A DNA stretch of 64,000 nt from Halococcus sediminicola (GTDB lineage Archaea; Halobacteriota; Halobacteria; Halobacteriales; Halococcaceae). The position numbers and the translations under genes were made by a program. The notes under the pieces were generated by a model. The model did no database searches, had not been told where the DNA came from, and saw only the letters and a list, made by a program, of their open reading frames with translations. Of this stretch, positions 1-7,802 are shown in pieces; positions within the stretch are counted from its first letter, which is position 1, and the number at the start of each line of letters is the position of its first letter. The stretch covers positions 744,001 to 808,000 of the forward strand of contig NZ_BBMP01000022.1 in the NCBI RefSeq assembly GCF_000755245.1, given 5' to 3'.

Positions 1-1021
1 TTTCGACCGCGACCCCGCCGTCGGCGGCCGTCTCCGGTTCGCCCCGCCCGCCCTCGTCGGCGTCGGTCGGTTCGCGGTCGACGAGGCGGCCGTCGCTGTC
101 GTAGGATGCGCGTTCGAGTTCCTCGACCTCGCAGTGTTCGCCGACACTCGTTTCGAGTGCCTCGGCGAGGTCGACGAACTTCTCGGTGGGGATCCAGCCC
201 TCGGCGACGAAGGCGTTCTGCGTGGTCGCAAACGAGAGCGGTGCCTCGCGCTTTTCGACCTCGATGGCGAGTTGCTCTTCGGCCGCCAACAGGAAGTCGG
301 CGTGCTCTTCGCGGAGCGCGTCGATGTCGTCCTCGACGCTCTCGATCTCCCCGTCGAGGTCGGCGCGGCGCGCTTCGAGTTGTGAGACGTACTCCGTCGG
401 TGCACCCTCGCCGTCGGGCACCTCGATGGCCGCGAACTCCGCGCCGACGAGCACGTCTTCGAGCACGTCCTGTTCGCCCTCGGCCGGCTCGGCGAACACC
501 GCGATGGCGTCGCCCTCGGCGAACAGTTCGTAGCGGGCGACGTCGTCGGCGGCGTCGAGCGCGTCGCGGACGGCGCTCTCGTCGCCCTCGCCGACGCGCG
601 TTTCGAGGTTCTCGTAGCCGGTGAGGAGGTCGAGGTCGATGCCGAGCGCCTCGATGGGGGCCATCGCGCCGATGCGCTCGTCGACCGTGCGACGCTCCTC
701 GCGGAACTCCTCGCGGCGGTCGTCGAGCGTGTTGACCTCTCCACGGATCGATTCGAGCCGATCGTCGACGTCGACCGATCCTACCTGTGCCTCGCGGTCG
801 GGATCCACGTCGAGGATCGACTGGAGCGAGCGGACCGTGACGAGGCGTTCGGCGGCCCCGTCAGCGCCGGCGATCGGGTCGCCGGGGTCGAATCCCTCCC
901 ACTCGCCGTCGTAGTCGGTCACGTGAACCAGTCGGAGATCGTGGATCGTCTCGATGACGTCGTCGAGCACGCGGTTCGCGCCGGTGACCGACACCCGGCT
1001 CATCCGTTCGGGCCTAAGCAT
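1..1021 (-). CDS. atpI: A-type ATP synthase subunit I, N-terminal part (cut by window edge)
   Basis: The membrane-embedded stator/proton-path subunit I (a-subunit) of the archaeal A-type ATP synthase. About 340 codons are visible; the protein begins MLRPERMSRVSVTG and continues with a long, acidic, partly coiled-coil cytoplasmic arm, as in the soluble N-terminal half of the family. The membrane half lies beyond the window. I chose the ATG at 1021-1019 because the family usually starts with this MLRPERM-type sequence; an in-frame ATG at 1003 is the alternative. The start overlaps the stop of atpH by 8 nt, which suggests coupled translation in one operon running leftwards. Family identity is clear from the N-terminus and the gene order. 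Confidence 0.9.
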   Translation of the reverse strand, partial: MLRPERMSRVSVTGANRVLDDVIETIHDLRLVHVTDYDGEWEGFDPGDPIAGADGAAERLVTVRSLQSILDVDPDREAQVGSVDVDDRLESIRGEVNTLDDRREEFREERRTVDERIGAMAPIEALGIDLDLLTGYENLETRVGEGDESAVRDALDAADDVARYELFAEGDAIAVFAEPAEGEQDVLEDVLVGAEFAAIEVPDGEGAPTEYVSQLEARRADLDGEIESVEDDIDALREEHADFLLAAEEQLAIEVEKREAPLSFATTQNAFVAEGWIPTEKFVDLAEALETSVGEHCEVEELERASYDSDGRLVDREPTDADEGGRGEPETAADGGVAVE

Positions 1022-1340
1022 GAACTCTCTCGACGAAGCGCTCGACGACGTACTCGACGGTTTCGTCGCGGCGCTCTCTGGCCTGTGCTTCGAGTTGCTC
1101 GCGTTCGTCCTCGCCCGCGGCGAGGATCTCCTCGCGCTCTCGTTCGATCTCCGCGCGGGCCTCCTCGAAGCGCTCCTGTTCGAGTTCGTCGGCCTCCGCG
1201 CGGGCCTGTTCGCGGATCTCTTCGGCCTCCTCGCGGGCCTCGGCGATGCGCTCTTCGCGCTCGGCTTTGGCCCGTTCGAGAATCTCTTCGGCCTCCCGCT
1301 CGGCACCCTGGATTCGGTCGAGGACCTCTGGTCTCGCCAT
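1014..1340 (-). CDS. atpH: A-type ATP synthase subunit H (peripheral stalk)
   Basis: A 108-residue, highly charged protein starting MARPEVLDRIQGAEREAEEI. Nearly the whole length is Glu/Arg/Ala heptad-like coiled coil, as expected for subunit H (AhaH/NtpF type), which pairs with subunit E to form the peripheral stalk that holds the catalytic head against the membrane motor. It is the first gene of a leftward operon and overlaps atpI by 8 nt. The reading frame stays open far upstream of the ATG at 1340, but that stretch is Arg/Ser/His-rich and lies in an intergenic repeat, so I do not accept it as coding. Confidence 0.92.
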   Translation of the reverse strand: MARPEVLDRIQGAEREAEEILERAKAEREERIAEAREEAEEIREQARAEADELEQERFEEARAEIEREREEILAAGEDEREQLEAQARERRDETVEYVVERFVERVHA

Positions 1341-1735
1341 TCTTCCGCGAGGGTTGTGTGAGCGGCTATTTGGTAGTTGCGAATGTCTCCGGTCATTGTG
1401 GTCCTGCTGTGCTGGTGCTGTGGGGCTATGCTGGTGCTTGTACTGACCGTGGCGCGTGCTCGTGCTCGTGTGCGAACGAAGTCTTGAGCATCGAGCGCGC
1501 ACCGGCCCGAGGGATGAGCGACGCGAACGAAGTGAGCGGAGCGAATCGGTTGGGGAGGAATGTGGCTGTCGCGGGGCGGTGGTGGGCTGACAGGTATTGA
1601 ACCGCGAGTGAATGAAATGAGCGAGCGGAAGTTTTTGGTCCAGATTTTTGCGAGGAGTGGTGGCCGACCGCAGGAAGGCCACCCGACGAGTAAAAAGGTG
1701 GGAGTTTATCCTACGGGCGGTCGGAGTGGGGGGCA
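1341..1735 (-). repeat. Intergenic repeat, copy R1 (modules A, C, D; minus orientation)
   Basis: This 395-base spacer between divergent genes (atpH leftwards, methyltransferase rightwards) holds no convincing gene. Read on the minus strand it shows module A at about 1704-1621 (T-run, TTTTTACTCGTCGGGTG, then a GGTGGCC/GGCCACC hairpin, then CTCGCAAAAATCTGGACC), module C at 1565-1541 (CCTCCCCAACCGATTCGC) and module D at about 1472-1447 (a GAGC-rich alternating tract). The same modules recur in the same order in copy R4 (48844-49084). The A-run end lies about 40 nt before the start codon of the next plus-strand gene, as in R4. The spacer must also carry the promoters of both flanking genes. Confidence 0.8.
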
Positions 1736-2356
1736 ATGGGTGTCCTCGAAAACAAGGCGCGGGCGCGAGTGTTCTACAAGTACCTCTCGAAAGTCTACGA
1801 CGAGATCAACCCCTTCGTCTGGAACGAGACGATGCGGGCCGAGGCGCTCTCGCTGTTCGACATCGGCGAGGATGACCGCGTGCTCGATGTGGGCTGTGGC
1901 ACAGGATTCGGGACCGAGGGCTTGCTCGAACACACCGAGCGCGTGCACGGCATCGACCAGAGCGCCCACCAGCTCGAACAGGCCTACGCGAAGTTCGGTA
2001 GGAGCGGTCCCGTCAAGTTCTACCGCGGCGACGCCGAGCGGTTGCCCTTCGCCGACGATGTCTTCGATGCGGTCTGGTCGTCCGGCTCCATCGAGTACTG
2101 GCCCGACCCCGTGGCGACGCTGCGGGAGTTTCGCCGAGTGGTGAAGCCGGGCGGCAACGTGCTGGTCGTGGGTCCCGACGCGCCGAAATCCACCCTCTTC
2201 GGCCGGCTCGCCGACGCGATAATGCTGTTCTACGACGAAGCGGAGGCCGACCGGATGTTCGACGCGGCGGACCTCGACGTGGTCGAACACCGCATCCAGC
2301 AGGCCAAGCCCGGCAGTCCACGAGCCATCACGACGCTCGCGCGCGCTCCCGAATAA
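1736..2356 (+). CDS. Class I SAM-dependent methyltransferase
   Basis: A 206-residue protein with a Rossmann-fold methyltransferase core. Motif I, VLDVGCGTGFG, is at residues 49-59; an acidic post-I region (HGIDQSAHQLEQA) and the DAVWSSGSIEYWPD segment follow, then KPGGNVLVVGP. The N-terminus (NKARARVFYKYLSKVYDEINP) resembles the UbiE/MenG-like quinone methyltransferases, and small proteins of this kind are often annotated as membrane-quinone methyltransferases in haloarchaea. The substrate cannot be read from the sequence. The gene starts with ATG about 40 nt after the end of repeat R1 and converges on the pilin-like gene with only 8 nt between the stops. Confidence 0.85.
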   Translation: MGVLENKARARVFYKYLSKVYDEINPFVWNETMRAEALSLFDIGEDDRVLDVGCGTGFGTEGLLEHTERVHGIDQSAHQLEQAYAKFGRSGPVKFYRGDAERLPFADDVFDAVWSSGSIEYWPDPVATLREFRRVVKPGGNVLVVGPDAPKSTLFGRLADAIMLFYDEAEADRMFDAADLDVVEHRIQQAKPGSPRAITTLARAPE

Positions 2357-2364
2357 CTAACTGG

Positions 2365-2817
2365 CTACGCCCGCGCCGTCGATACTGGCTCTCCTTCGGC
2401 GTAGATCTTCACGGTTACGCGTGAGCCGGCGCTCGGCTGTGGCGAGTTCGTCGTGCTGGCGATGGTTAGCGAGGCCGTTTCACCGGCCGTCCAGCGGTCG
2501 TCGCTTTTCGCGTTGAACGGACCGCTGGGTGGGCCTCTGAAACCCGCTACCCCCGTTGCGGGAACGTCCGGCTGCTTTTCGAGTGGTTCGCCATCGATGG
2601 AGATTCTCACCGTGAGTTCGCCCACGTCGAGGGGGTCACCGCTGTGATGTGTGAGGTTGATCTCGTTCCCGGTGCGCTCGGCGGTGATGGCGGCCTCCGG
2701 CGCGTTTCCCCCATTATCGACACCGATGGCGAACGCACCGACCACCGCGGCGAGCACCACGGTGACGGCGACGAGCAGGACGACGCCGACCACCGGGGAG
2801 ACTGCGCGGCGGGACAC
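2365..2817 (-). CDS. Archaeal type IV pilin-like protein
   Basis: A 150-residue protein that starts MSRRAVSPVVGVVLLVAVTV. The short basic leader, an RRAVSP processing-type junction and a single roughly 20-residue hydrophobic stretch are the hallmark of haloarchaeal pilins (Pilin_N/DUF1628 group). The leader would be cut by a prepilin peptidase and the hydrophobic helix would pack into a filament core. The rest is a small, Thr/Ser-rich extracellular domain with a likely beta fold. It probably acts in surface adhesion or as a minor pilin; no pilus assembly genes are nearby, so the partner machinery is encoded elsewhere. Confidence 0.85.
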   Translation of the reverse strand: MSRRAVSPVVGVVLLVAVTVVLAAVVGAFAIGVDNGGNAPEAAITAERTGNEINLTHHSGDPLDVGELTVRISIDGEPLEKQPDVPATGVAGFRGPPSGPFNAKSDDRWTAGETASLTIASTTNSPQPSAGSRVTVKIYAEGEPVSTARA

Positions 2818-2843
2818 ACAGCGGGTGGCCCTCTCTTGCTATT

Positions 2844-4157
2844 TCAACGTTCGTCTGTCGGGCGGGTGGTGCGTGTCGTCCGGTTCGTGGTCGGCGAGAA
2901 CCCCGTCTCGATGCCGACGCGTCCTTCGTCCGTTTGTGCGACGACGGTGGCGGACTCGTGTGGGGCGACCGTCCAGAGGCGGCCGTCCGTGCCGGTGCGT
3001 CCGACGGTGCGGTTGGCGACGGTGATGCGTCCATCGACCGGTTCACCCGCACGGTTCGTGAGCGCGAGTTCGAGCGGGCCAGTAGGGTAGGTGCGGTTGA
3101 CGGTCAAGCGGAGGTTGCCGGCGGTTTCGTGTAACGGCTCGGCCGTGGGCGTCCCCGAGAGACGCTTTCGTTGCTGTTCGGCGAACACCTCGCCCGAGCG
3201 GCGGTCGAGATGGGTCGTCAGTCGGCCGTGGCCGTAAAACAGCGTGAAGCGATAGATGCCCGCCCGGCGGTCGCCGCTCGAATCGGTCGTTGCCGAGTTA
3301 TTCCACGTCCACGGATACCGCTCGGCCACGCGGTCGAGCGCGGCGGTGATGTCGGTCAGCTTGCCCGCCGCGGTGTCGTTGCGCTCGGTCGGCAGGTACG
3401 CCTCGCGGTAGTAACGCCCCTCGTCGACCGTCGCCAACACGACGCCCTCATCGGTGGTCTCGACGTACAGTTCGAGCGTTTCGAGCCGTTCGTCGGGGGC
3501 CGTGCCGACGCCCTCGAGGTCGGGCGCCGTCGATGCGTCGAGCGGGATCGTGTTCTCCCCGCGCAGCGTCGCGGCGATGCGACCCCGCACCGGACCACGC
3601 AGCGTACCGAGTTCGACGCGGCGGTTGCGCGCCCAACTCGTCGCTGGCTGGTCGTCGATGGTCGAGCCGGGAATCGCGCGTGCGCGCTCGGTCACGCGGT
3701 CGGCGGCCGCACCGAGCCGTCCGGCCGCCGTGTCGATCCGTGCGAGTTCGACGACGAACTCCCGTCCCGCGATCGTCCCGTTGTTGTACTCTCCCACGGC
3801 GGTCGCCTGACGCCGCTGCAGGCCGTCGATGCGGCCCTCGATGCGGGTGGCGCTCCGCCGAAGCATGGCACGGCGCGTGGCCGTCGAGTCGATCGTGGCG
3901 AAGCGCTCGTCGAGGACGAGCTGGCGGTGTTGGCCCTCCAGACGACGAGTATCGAGCGCGAGCGCGCCGGAGACGTCGAGGGTCGCCCGTCGGTAGGAAG
4001 CTGTCTCGAGCGCGTCCGGCCCGACCGTCAGATACTCGCTCGTGTTCGTCGCCGGCGTCGCCGGCCGGGCGTGCTGGCGGTCGCCGACTCCCGGAACCGC
4101 GACGGCCCCTCCGGCGAGCAGACAACAGCACAGTACCACGGCGAGCGCACGACGCAT
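2844..4157 (-). CDS. Secreted haloarchaeal protein of unknown function
   Basis: The protein has 437 residues from the ATG at 4157. It begins MRRALAVVLCCCLLAGGAVA, a clear signal peptide, followed by a large Arg/Glu/Ala-rich region with probable helices and an Asn-Arg-Thr-rich C-terminus (NRTTRTTRPTDER). No catalytic motif is visible. I chose this start because the signal peptide begins there and a TATA-like element (minus-strand TTTTAAT, 4183-4189) lies 26-32 nt upstream, as in leaderless haloarchaeal genes; the open frame continues further but without sensible protein character. It is divergent from a membrane-anchored HTH regulator, which suggests a regulator-target or sensor-partner pair. 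It may belong to the DUF7096-type haloarchaeal families, but I cannot confirm this. Confidence 0.75.
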   Translation of the reverse strand: MRRALAVVLCCCLLAGGAVAVPGVGDRQHARPATPATNTSEYLTVGPDALETASYRRATLDVSGALALDTRRLEGQHRQLVLDERFATIDSTATRRAMLRRSATRIEGRIDGLQRRQATAVGEYNNGTIAGREFVVELARIDTAAGRLGAAADRVTERARAIPGSTIDDQPATSWARNRRVELGTLRGPVRGRIAATLRGENTIPLDASTAPDLEGVGTAPDERLETLELYVETTDEGVVLATVDEGRYYREAYLPTERNDTAAGKLTDITAALDRVAERYPWTWNNSATTDSSGDRRAGIYRFTLFYGHGRLTTHLDRRSGEVFAEQQRKRLSGTPTAEPLHETAGNLRLTVNRTYPTGPLELALTNRAGEPVDGRITVANRTVGRTGTDGRLWTVAPHESATVVAQTDEGRVGIETGFSPTTNRTTRTTRPTDER

Positions 4158-4182
4158 TGACGAGAGAGAACGAACGGGCGCT

Positions 4183-4189
4183 ATTAAAA
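4183..4189 (-). promoter_or_regulatory. TATA-like promoter element of the secreted-protein gene
   Basis: On the minus strand this reads TTTTAAT and lies 26-32 nt before the chosen ATG at 4157, the spacing of a leaderless haloarchaeal transcript. The surrounding sequence is otherwise G+C rich. Confidence 0.45.
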
Positions 4190-4260
4190 CCATGCCGCCA
4201 GCGGATGGCGAACAGGTCAAGGATGAAAACTGTTTTCGCGTCGGACCGAAGACAGACCGT

Positions 4261-5343
4261 ATGCGCTTTCGGGCGGTGCTCGTCGTTCTCATCCTCGTGG
4301 CCGTCGTCGCCACACCGGTGGTTGGGCAGGTCACACCGGACCCAGCGCGGCTCACGCCGGCGGTACGGGCGGAGACCGGTCAGCCGAGCAGTGTGACCAA
4401 CACGACCATCGCCATCCACCCGCAGCCGAACGGCGACGCACGAGTTCGCGTGTCGGCGGCGTTCGTCCTCGACGATGCGAACGATTCGTCGGCGTTCCGG
4501 GCGCTCGGTCGGGAGTTCGAGGAGGGCAACGCCGGCTTCTCGGTCGGTGCGTTCCGGCAGGCAGCCAACGAGTCGAGCGTCGTCACCGGTCGGTCGATGA
4601 ACGTGACGAACGTGACGCGAAACGCGACGATCGTCGGCGAGAACGCGAGCGGAGCCGACACCGGACGCCTCACCCTCGGGTTCAAGTGGACGAACTTCGC
4701 CCGAACGAACGGCGACCGGCTGGTCGTCGGCGACGCGTTCAACACCACCCGCGGGACGTGGCTGCCGGGTCTGACGGCGAATCAGACCCTGGTCCTCGAA
4801 TCGCCGTCGGGATACACCGTCACCCGCTCGCCGGTCGGCTTCACCAACGGTACGCTCGCGTGGGAGGGACCGACGACGTTCGAACCGGGGTCGCCGACGG
4901 TCGTCTTCACCGACCGGGACGGCCCGAATCCGACCCCCGACACCGGCGGCGGGCCGCTGGCGTCGCTCCCGCCGCTCGCGCTCGGGGTCGCCGCCGTCGC
5001 GCTCACCGCCGTCGTCGGGGCCTACGCGCTCGCCCGACGCGACGGAGATGAGGCGGGAACCGACGGGCGACCCGTCGATGAGCCGACGAACGAACCCTCG
5101 TCCCTGGCCTCGGAGCCGTCACCGACGGAGACGGAACTGCTCTCGGACGAGGAGCGTGTCGAGCAGCTGCTCGAAGGTAACGGCGGTCGAATGAAACAGG
5201 CCGCCATCGTGAGCGAGACCGGCTGGTCGAACGCGAAGGTCTCCCAGTTGCTCTCGGCGATGGCCGACGAGGGCCGCGTCGAGAAGCTCCGCATCGGGCG
5301 CGAGAACCTCATCAGTCTTCCCGGCGATGGAGACGGCGACTAG
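4261..5343 (+). CDS. Membrane-anchored HTH regulator with secreted sensor-like domain
   Basis: A 360-residue protein. Residues 1-23 form a signal peptide (ends TPVVGQ), about 24-230 form an extracellular domain rich in Asn-X-Thr/Ser sequons (VTNTT, NVTNVT, NATIVGENAS), 236-258 form one membrane helix followed by ARR, and about 295-355 form a winged helix-turn-helix (MKQAAIVSETGWSNAKVSQL then EGRVEKLRIGRENLI). The order implies an outside sensing domain joined through the membrane to a cytoplasmic DNA-binding domain. Such one-component membrane HTH proteins are common in haloarchaea but mostly uncharacterised. It is divergent from the secreted protein at 2844-4157, separated by about 100 nt that could be its operator region. 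Confidence 0.85.
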   Translation: MRFRAVLVVLILVAVVATPVVGQVTPDPARLTPAVRAETGQPSSVTNTTIAIHPQPNGDARVRVSAAFVLDDANDSSAFRALGREFEEGNAGFSVGAFRQAANESSVVTGRSMNVTNVTRNATIVGENASGADTGRLTLGFKWTNFARTNGDRLVVGDAFNTTRGTWLPGLTANQTLVLESPSGYTVTRSPVGFTNGTLAWEGPTTFEPGSPTVVFTDRDGPNPTPDTGGGPLASLPPLALGVAAVALTAVVGAYALARRDGDEAGTDGRPVDEPTNEPSSLASEPSPTETELLSDEERVEQLLEGNGGRMKQAAIVSETGWSNAKVSQLLSAMADEGRVEKLRIGRENLISLPGDGDGD

Positions 5344-5388
5344 CGCCCTTTCGGAACCGTTAACATCCGCGCGATGAGTGGGTTTTTC

Positions 5389-6183
5389 ATGAAGGTCCTC
5401 ATCGCGGTGGCGGAGGTGGCAGAAGTCGAGGACGACTTCGAGATCGATGGGTTGGCCATCGACGACCGCTATCTGAACTACGATCTCAACGAGTGGGACG
5501 ACTACGCCGTCGAGGCGGGCGTCCAGATTCAAGAAGCCGGCGACGACGTGGAGGTCGTCTCCGTCACCATCGGACCCGAACGCGCCGACGAGACGATCCG
5601 GATGGCGCTCGCCAAGGGCGTCGACCGTTCAATCCGGGTCTGGGACGACGAGTTAGAGAGCGTCGACTACCTCGACAGCGAGACCAAAGCCGACGTGCTC
5701 GCGGCGGTCGTCGAGGAAGAACAGCCGGACCTCGTGCTCACGGGCGTCCAGTCCGACGATACGGCGTTCGGCGCGACCGGCGTGAGCCTCGCCGACGAGA
5801 TCGGCTTCGAGTGGGCCGCCGTCGTCAACCATCTGGAGTACGAACCGGGAAGCGAGACCGCATCGGTCCACCGCGAACTCGAAGGCGGCGTCGAGGAACT
5901 CACTGACGTCGAACTCCCTGCCGTGCTCACCATCCAGACGGGCATCAACGAGCCACGCTATGCCAGCCTGCGGGGGATCCGACAGGCCCAGTCCAAGGAG
6001 ATCGCGCCCAAGACGCTCGACGAGTTGGGTCTCGACGCGAGCGTGACCGAGAGCGCGGTGACGCTCACCCAGCTCTACGAACCGGAGACCGAAAGCGACG
6101 CCACGCTGTTCGAGGGTGGTCCCGACGAGGAGGCCAGCCAACTCGCCGACCTCCTGCGGGACAAGGGGGTGGTCGAGGGATGA
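5389..6183 (+). CDS. etfB: Electron transfer flavoprotein, beta subunit
   Basis: A 264-residue protein of the EtfB/FixA family, beginning MKVLIAVAEVAEVEDDFEID. With EtfA it binds FAD and AMP and carries electrons from acyl-CoA and other dehydrogenases to the quinone pool. The family segment around DVEVVSVTIGPERADETIRM and the C-terminal signature-like VELPAVLTIQTGINEPRY are present. I prefer the ATG at 5389 over the one at 5374 because the family starts with this beta strand. The stop overlaps the start of etfA (ATGA at 6180-6183), so the pair is translationally coupled. Confidence 0.92.
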   Translation: MKVLIAVAEVAEVEDDFEIDGLAIDDRYLNYDLNEWDDYAVEAGVQIQEAGDDVEVVSVTIGPERADETIRMALAKGVDRSIRVWDDELESVDYLDSETKADVLAAVVEEEQPDLVLTGVQSDDTAFGATGVSLADEIGFEWAAVVNHLEYEPGSETASVHRELEGGVEELTDVELPAVLTIQTGINEPRYASLRGIRQAQSKEIAPKTLDELGLDASVTESAVTLTQLYEPETESDATLFEGGPDEEASQLADLLRDKGVVEG

Positions 6184-7148
6184 CGGTGCTCGCCATCGCC
6201 GAACACCGCCGCGGCGACCTCCGCGACGCGAGTTTCGAACTGATCACCGCGGGCCGTGACCTCGCCGATTCGATCGGTGGCGACCTCCACGTCGCCGTCA
6301 TCGGCGGCGAGGTCGGGGCGTTCGCCGACGAACTCGATCGGGAGGGCGTCGACGCGATCCACACGGTCGCGGAGGGCGAGGAGTTCAACCACGACGTCTA
6401 CACGCAAGCTGTCGAGGCGCTCTACGACGAGGTCGCGCCCGACGTCCTCCTCATGCCGAACACGGTCAACGGCCTCGACTACGCGCCAGCCGTCGCCAAC
6501 GGTCTGTCGCTGCCGCTCGTGACCGACGCCATCGACGTCGACTACGGCGATACCCTCGACGTCACCCGCGAGATGTACGGCTCGAAGGTCGAGACGGTCG
6601 TGGAAGTCGACGCCGACCGGGTGGCCATCAGTATCCGACCCGGTGAGTGGCCGCCCGCCGAGGGGACGGGCGACGCCGACGTGCGGGAGTTCGACGTCGA
6701 CATCGACGAGTCGGCCGTGCGCTCGACGGTAACGGGCTTTCAGGAAGTCGGCGGCGGCGATGTCGACATCACCGACGCCGAGGTCCTGGTGAGCGTCGGC
6801 CGCGGCATCGAAGAAGAAGAGAACATCGCGCTGGTCGAGGAGTTGGCCGACACGCTCGGCGCGACGCTGTCGTCGTCGCGGCCGATCGTCGACAACGGCT
6901 GGCTGCCGAAGAACCGACAGGTCGGCCAGTCAGGGAAGGTCGTCACGCCCGAAGTGTACATCGCCATCGGGATCTCGGGCGCTGTCCAGCACGTCGCCGG
7001 GATGAAAGGCGCGGAGACCATCGTCGCCATCAACACCGATTCGAGCGCACCGATCTACGATCTCGCCGACTACGGCATCGTCGACGACCTCTTCGAGGTG
7101 GTCCCCGCGCTCATCGAGGCGTTCGGCGGCGACCCGCCCGACGTCTGA
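6180..7148 (+). CDS. etfA: Electron transfer flavoprotein, alpha subunit
   Basis: A 322-residue EtfA/FixB protein. The N-terminal half (MTVLAIAEHRRGDL) forms the AMP-type domain, and the C-terminal FAD-binding half shows VSVGRGI, SSRPIVDNGWLP, QVGQSGKVVTPEVYIAIG, SGAVQHVAGM and AINTDSSAPI, all diagnostic of the FAD site. It forms the heterodimer with EtfB and delivers electrons to the membrane quinone pool. The start overlaps the etfB stop by 4 nt. Downstream a 7-bp inverted repeat (7149-7169) could end the transcript before the convergent pcm gene. Confidence 0.95.
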   Translation: MTVLAIAEHRRGDLRDASFELITAGRDLADSIGGDLHVAVIGGEVGAFADELDREGVDAIHTVAEGEEFNHDVYTQAVEALYDEVAPDVLLMPNTVNGLDYAPAVANGLSLPLVTDAIDVDYGDTLDVTREMYGSKVETVVEVDADRVAISIRPGEWPPAEGTGDADVREFDVDIDESAVRSTVTGFQEVGGGDVDITDAEVLVSVGRGIEEEENIALVEELADTLGATLSSSRPIVDNGWLPKNRQVGQSGKVVTPEVYIAIGISGAVQHVAGMKGAETIVAINTDSSAPIYDLADYGIVDDLFEVVPALIEAFGGDPPDV

Positions 7149-7169
7149 AAACGCCGCTCCCGGGCGTTT
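7149..7169. terminator. Hairpin between convergent etfA and pcm, possible bidirectional terminator
   Basis: AAACGCC (7149-7155) pairs perfectly with GGCGTTT (7163-7169) across a 7-nt loop. The element starts directly after the etfA stop and has A/T tails on both sides. Whether it works as a terminator in an archaeon is an inference. Confidence 0.45.
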
Positions 7170-7178
7170 CTGGCCGCG

Positions 7179-7802
7179 CTATCCGCCCTGCATCCGCACG
7201 AACCGCACGCCGCCGTGGGTTTCCCTGTCGAATCCGCCATCGGCCCGCCGGCGAGCGCGGACGAGCGTCTGGCGGCCATCACCGATGGGGGCGACGATTG
7301 CCCCGCCGGGACGGACCTGTTCGACGATCGCCTCGGGGATTTCGGCCGCTGCACACGTGAGATAGGCCCCGTCGTAGGGGGCGTGTGCGGCCCAGCCGTC
7401 GTGGCCGTCGCCGACGCGGATGGCGACGTCGTAGCCCAGTTTCGAGAGGCGCTCGCGGGCGCTCGCGGCGAGCGATTCGTGATACTCGACGCTTCTCACT
7501 TCGCCCGCGATCGCGGCCGTGACGGCGGCGTGATAGCCACAGCCGGTCCCGATTTCGAGGATCGAATCCGCAGTACTGGGCGCGAGCAGGTCGGTCATCA
7601 TCGCCACCATGTGCGGTGCGCTGATGGTCTGGTTTTCGCCGATCGGCAGCGGGCGGTCGTCGTAGGCGTTTTTCGAGCGACTCTCGGGCACGAACTCGTG
7701 GCGTGGAACGGCCAAGAGCGCCTCGCGCGTCGCATCGCGCTCGATGCGACCCTGTTCGTCGAGGCGGGCGACGAGCCGCTCGCGCGCTACCTCGTGGTCC
7801 AT
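7179..7802 (-). CDS. pcm: Protein-L-isoaspartate O-methyltransferase
   Basis: A 207-residue protein that methylates isoaspartyl residues in damaged proteins as the first step of their repair. It shows the family signature PIGENQTISAPHMVAMM, SAM motif I ILEIGTGCGYHAAV, SVEYHE and the RPGGAIVAPIG segment. Translation probably starts at the ATG at 7802-7800, because this overlaps the stop of the upstream zinc-ribbon gene as TGATG; an ATG at 7817 is the alternative. This copy looks catalytically intact, unlike the second Pcm-like protein at 16029. Confidence 0.93.
   Translation of the reverse strand: MDHEVARERLVARLDEQGRIERDATREALLAVPRHEFVPESRSKNAYDDRPLPIGENQTISAPHMVAMMTDLLAPSTADSILEIGTGCGYHAAVTAAIAGEVRSVEYHESLAASARERLSKLGYDVAIRVGDGHDGWAAHAPYDGAYLTCAAAEIPEAIVEQVRPGGAIVAPIGDGRQTLVRARRRADGGFDRETHGGVRFVRMQGG

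Noticed and set aside
1341-1736. An N-terminal extension of AtpH by more than 130 residues
   Set aside because: The frame stays open, but the product is Arg/Ser/His/Thr-rich, unlike an acidic haloarchaeal protein, and the DNA is a repeat copy shared with other spacers. The ATG at 1340 gives a normal-length subunit H.
5374-5391. Start of etfB at the ATG at 5374
   Set aside because: EtfB proteins begin directly with the MKVLIAV strand, which starts at 5389. The extra five residues MSGFF are not typical. The difference is small and could be wrong.
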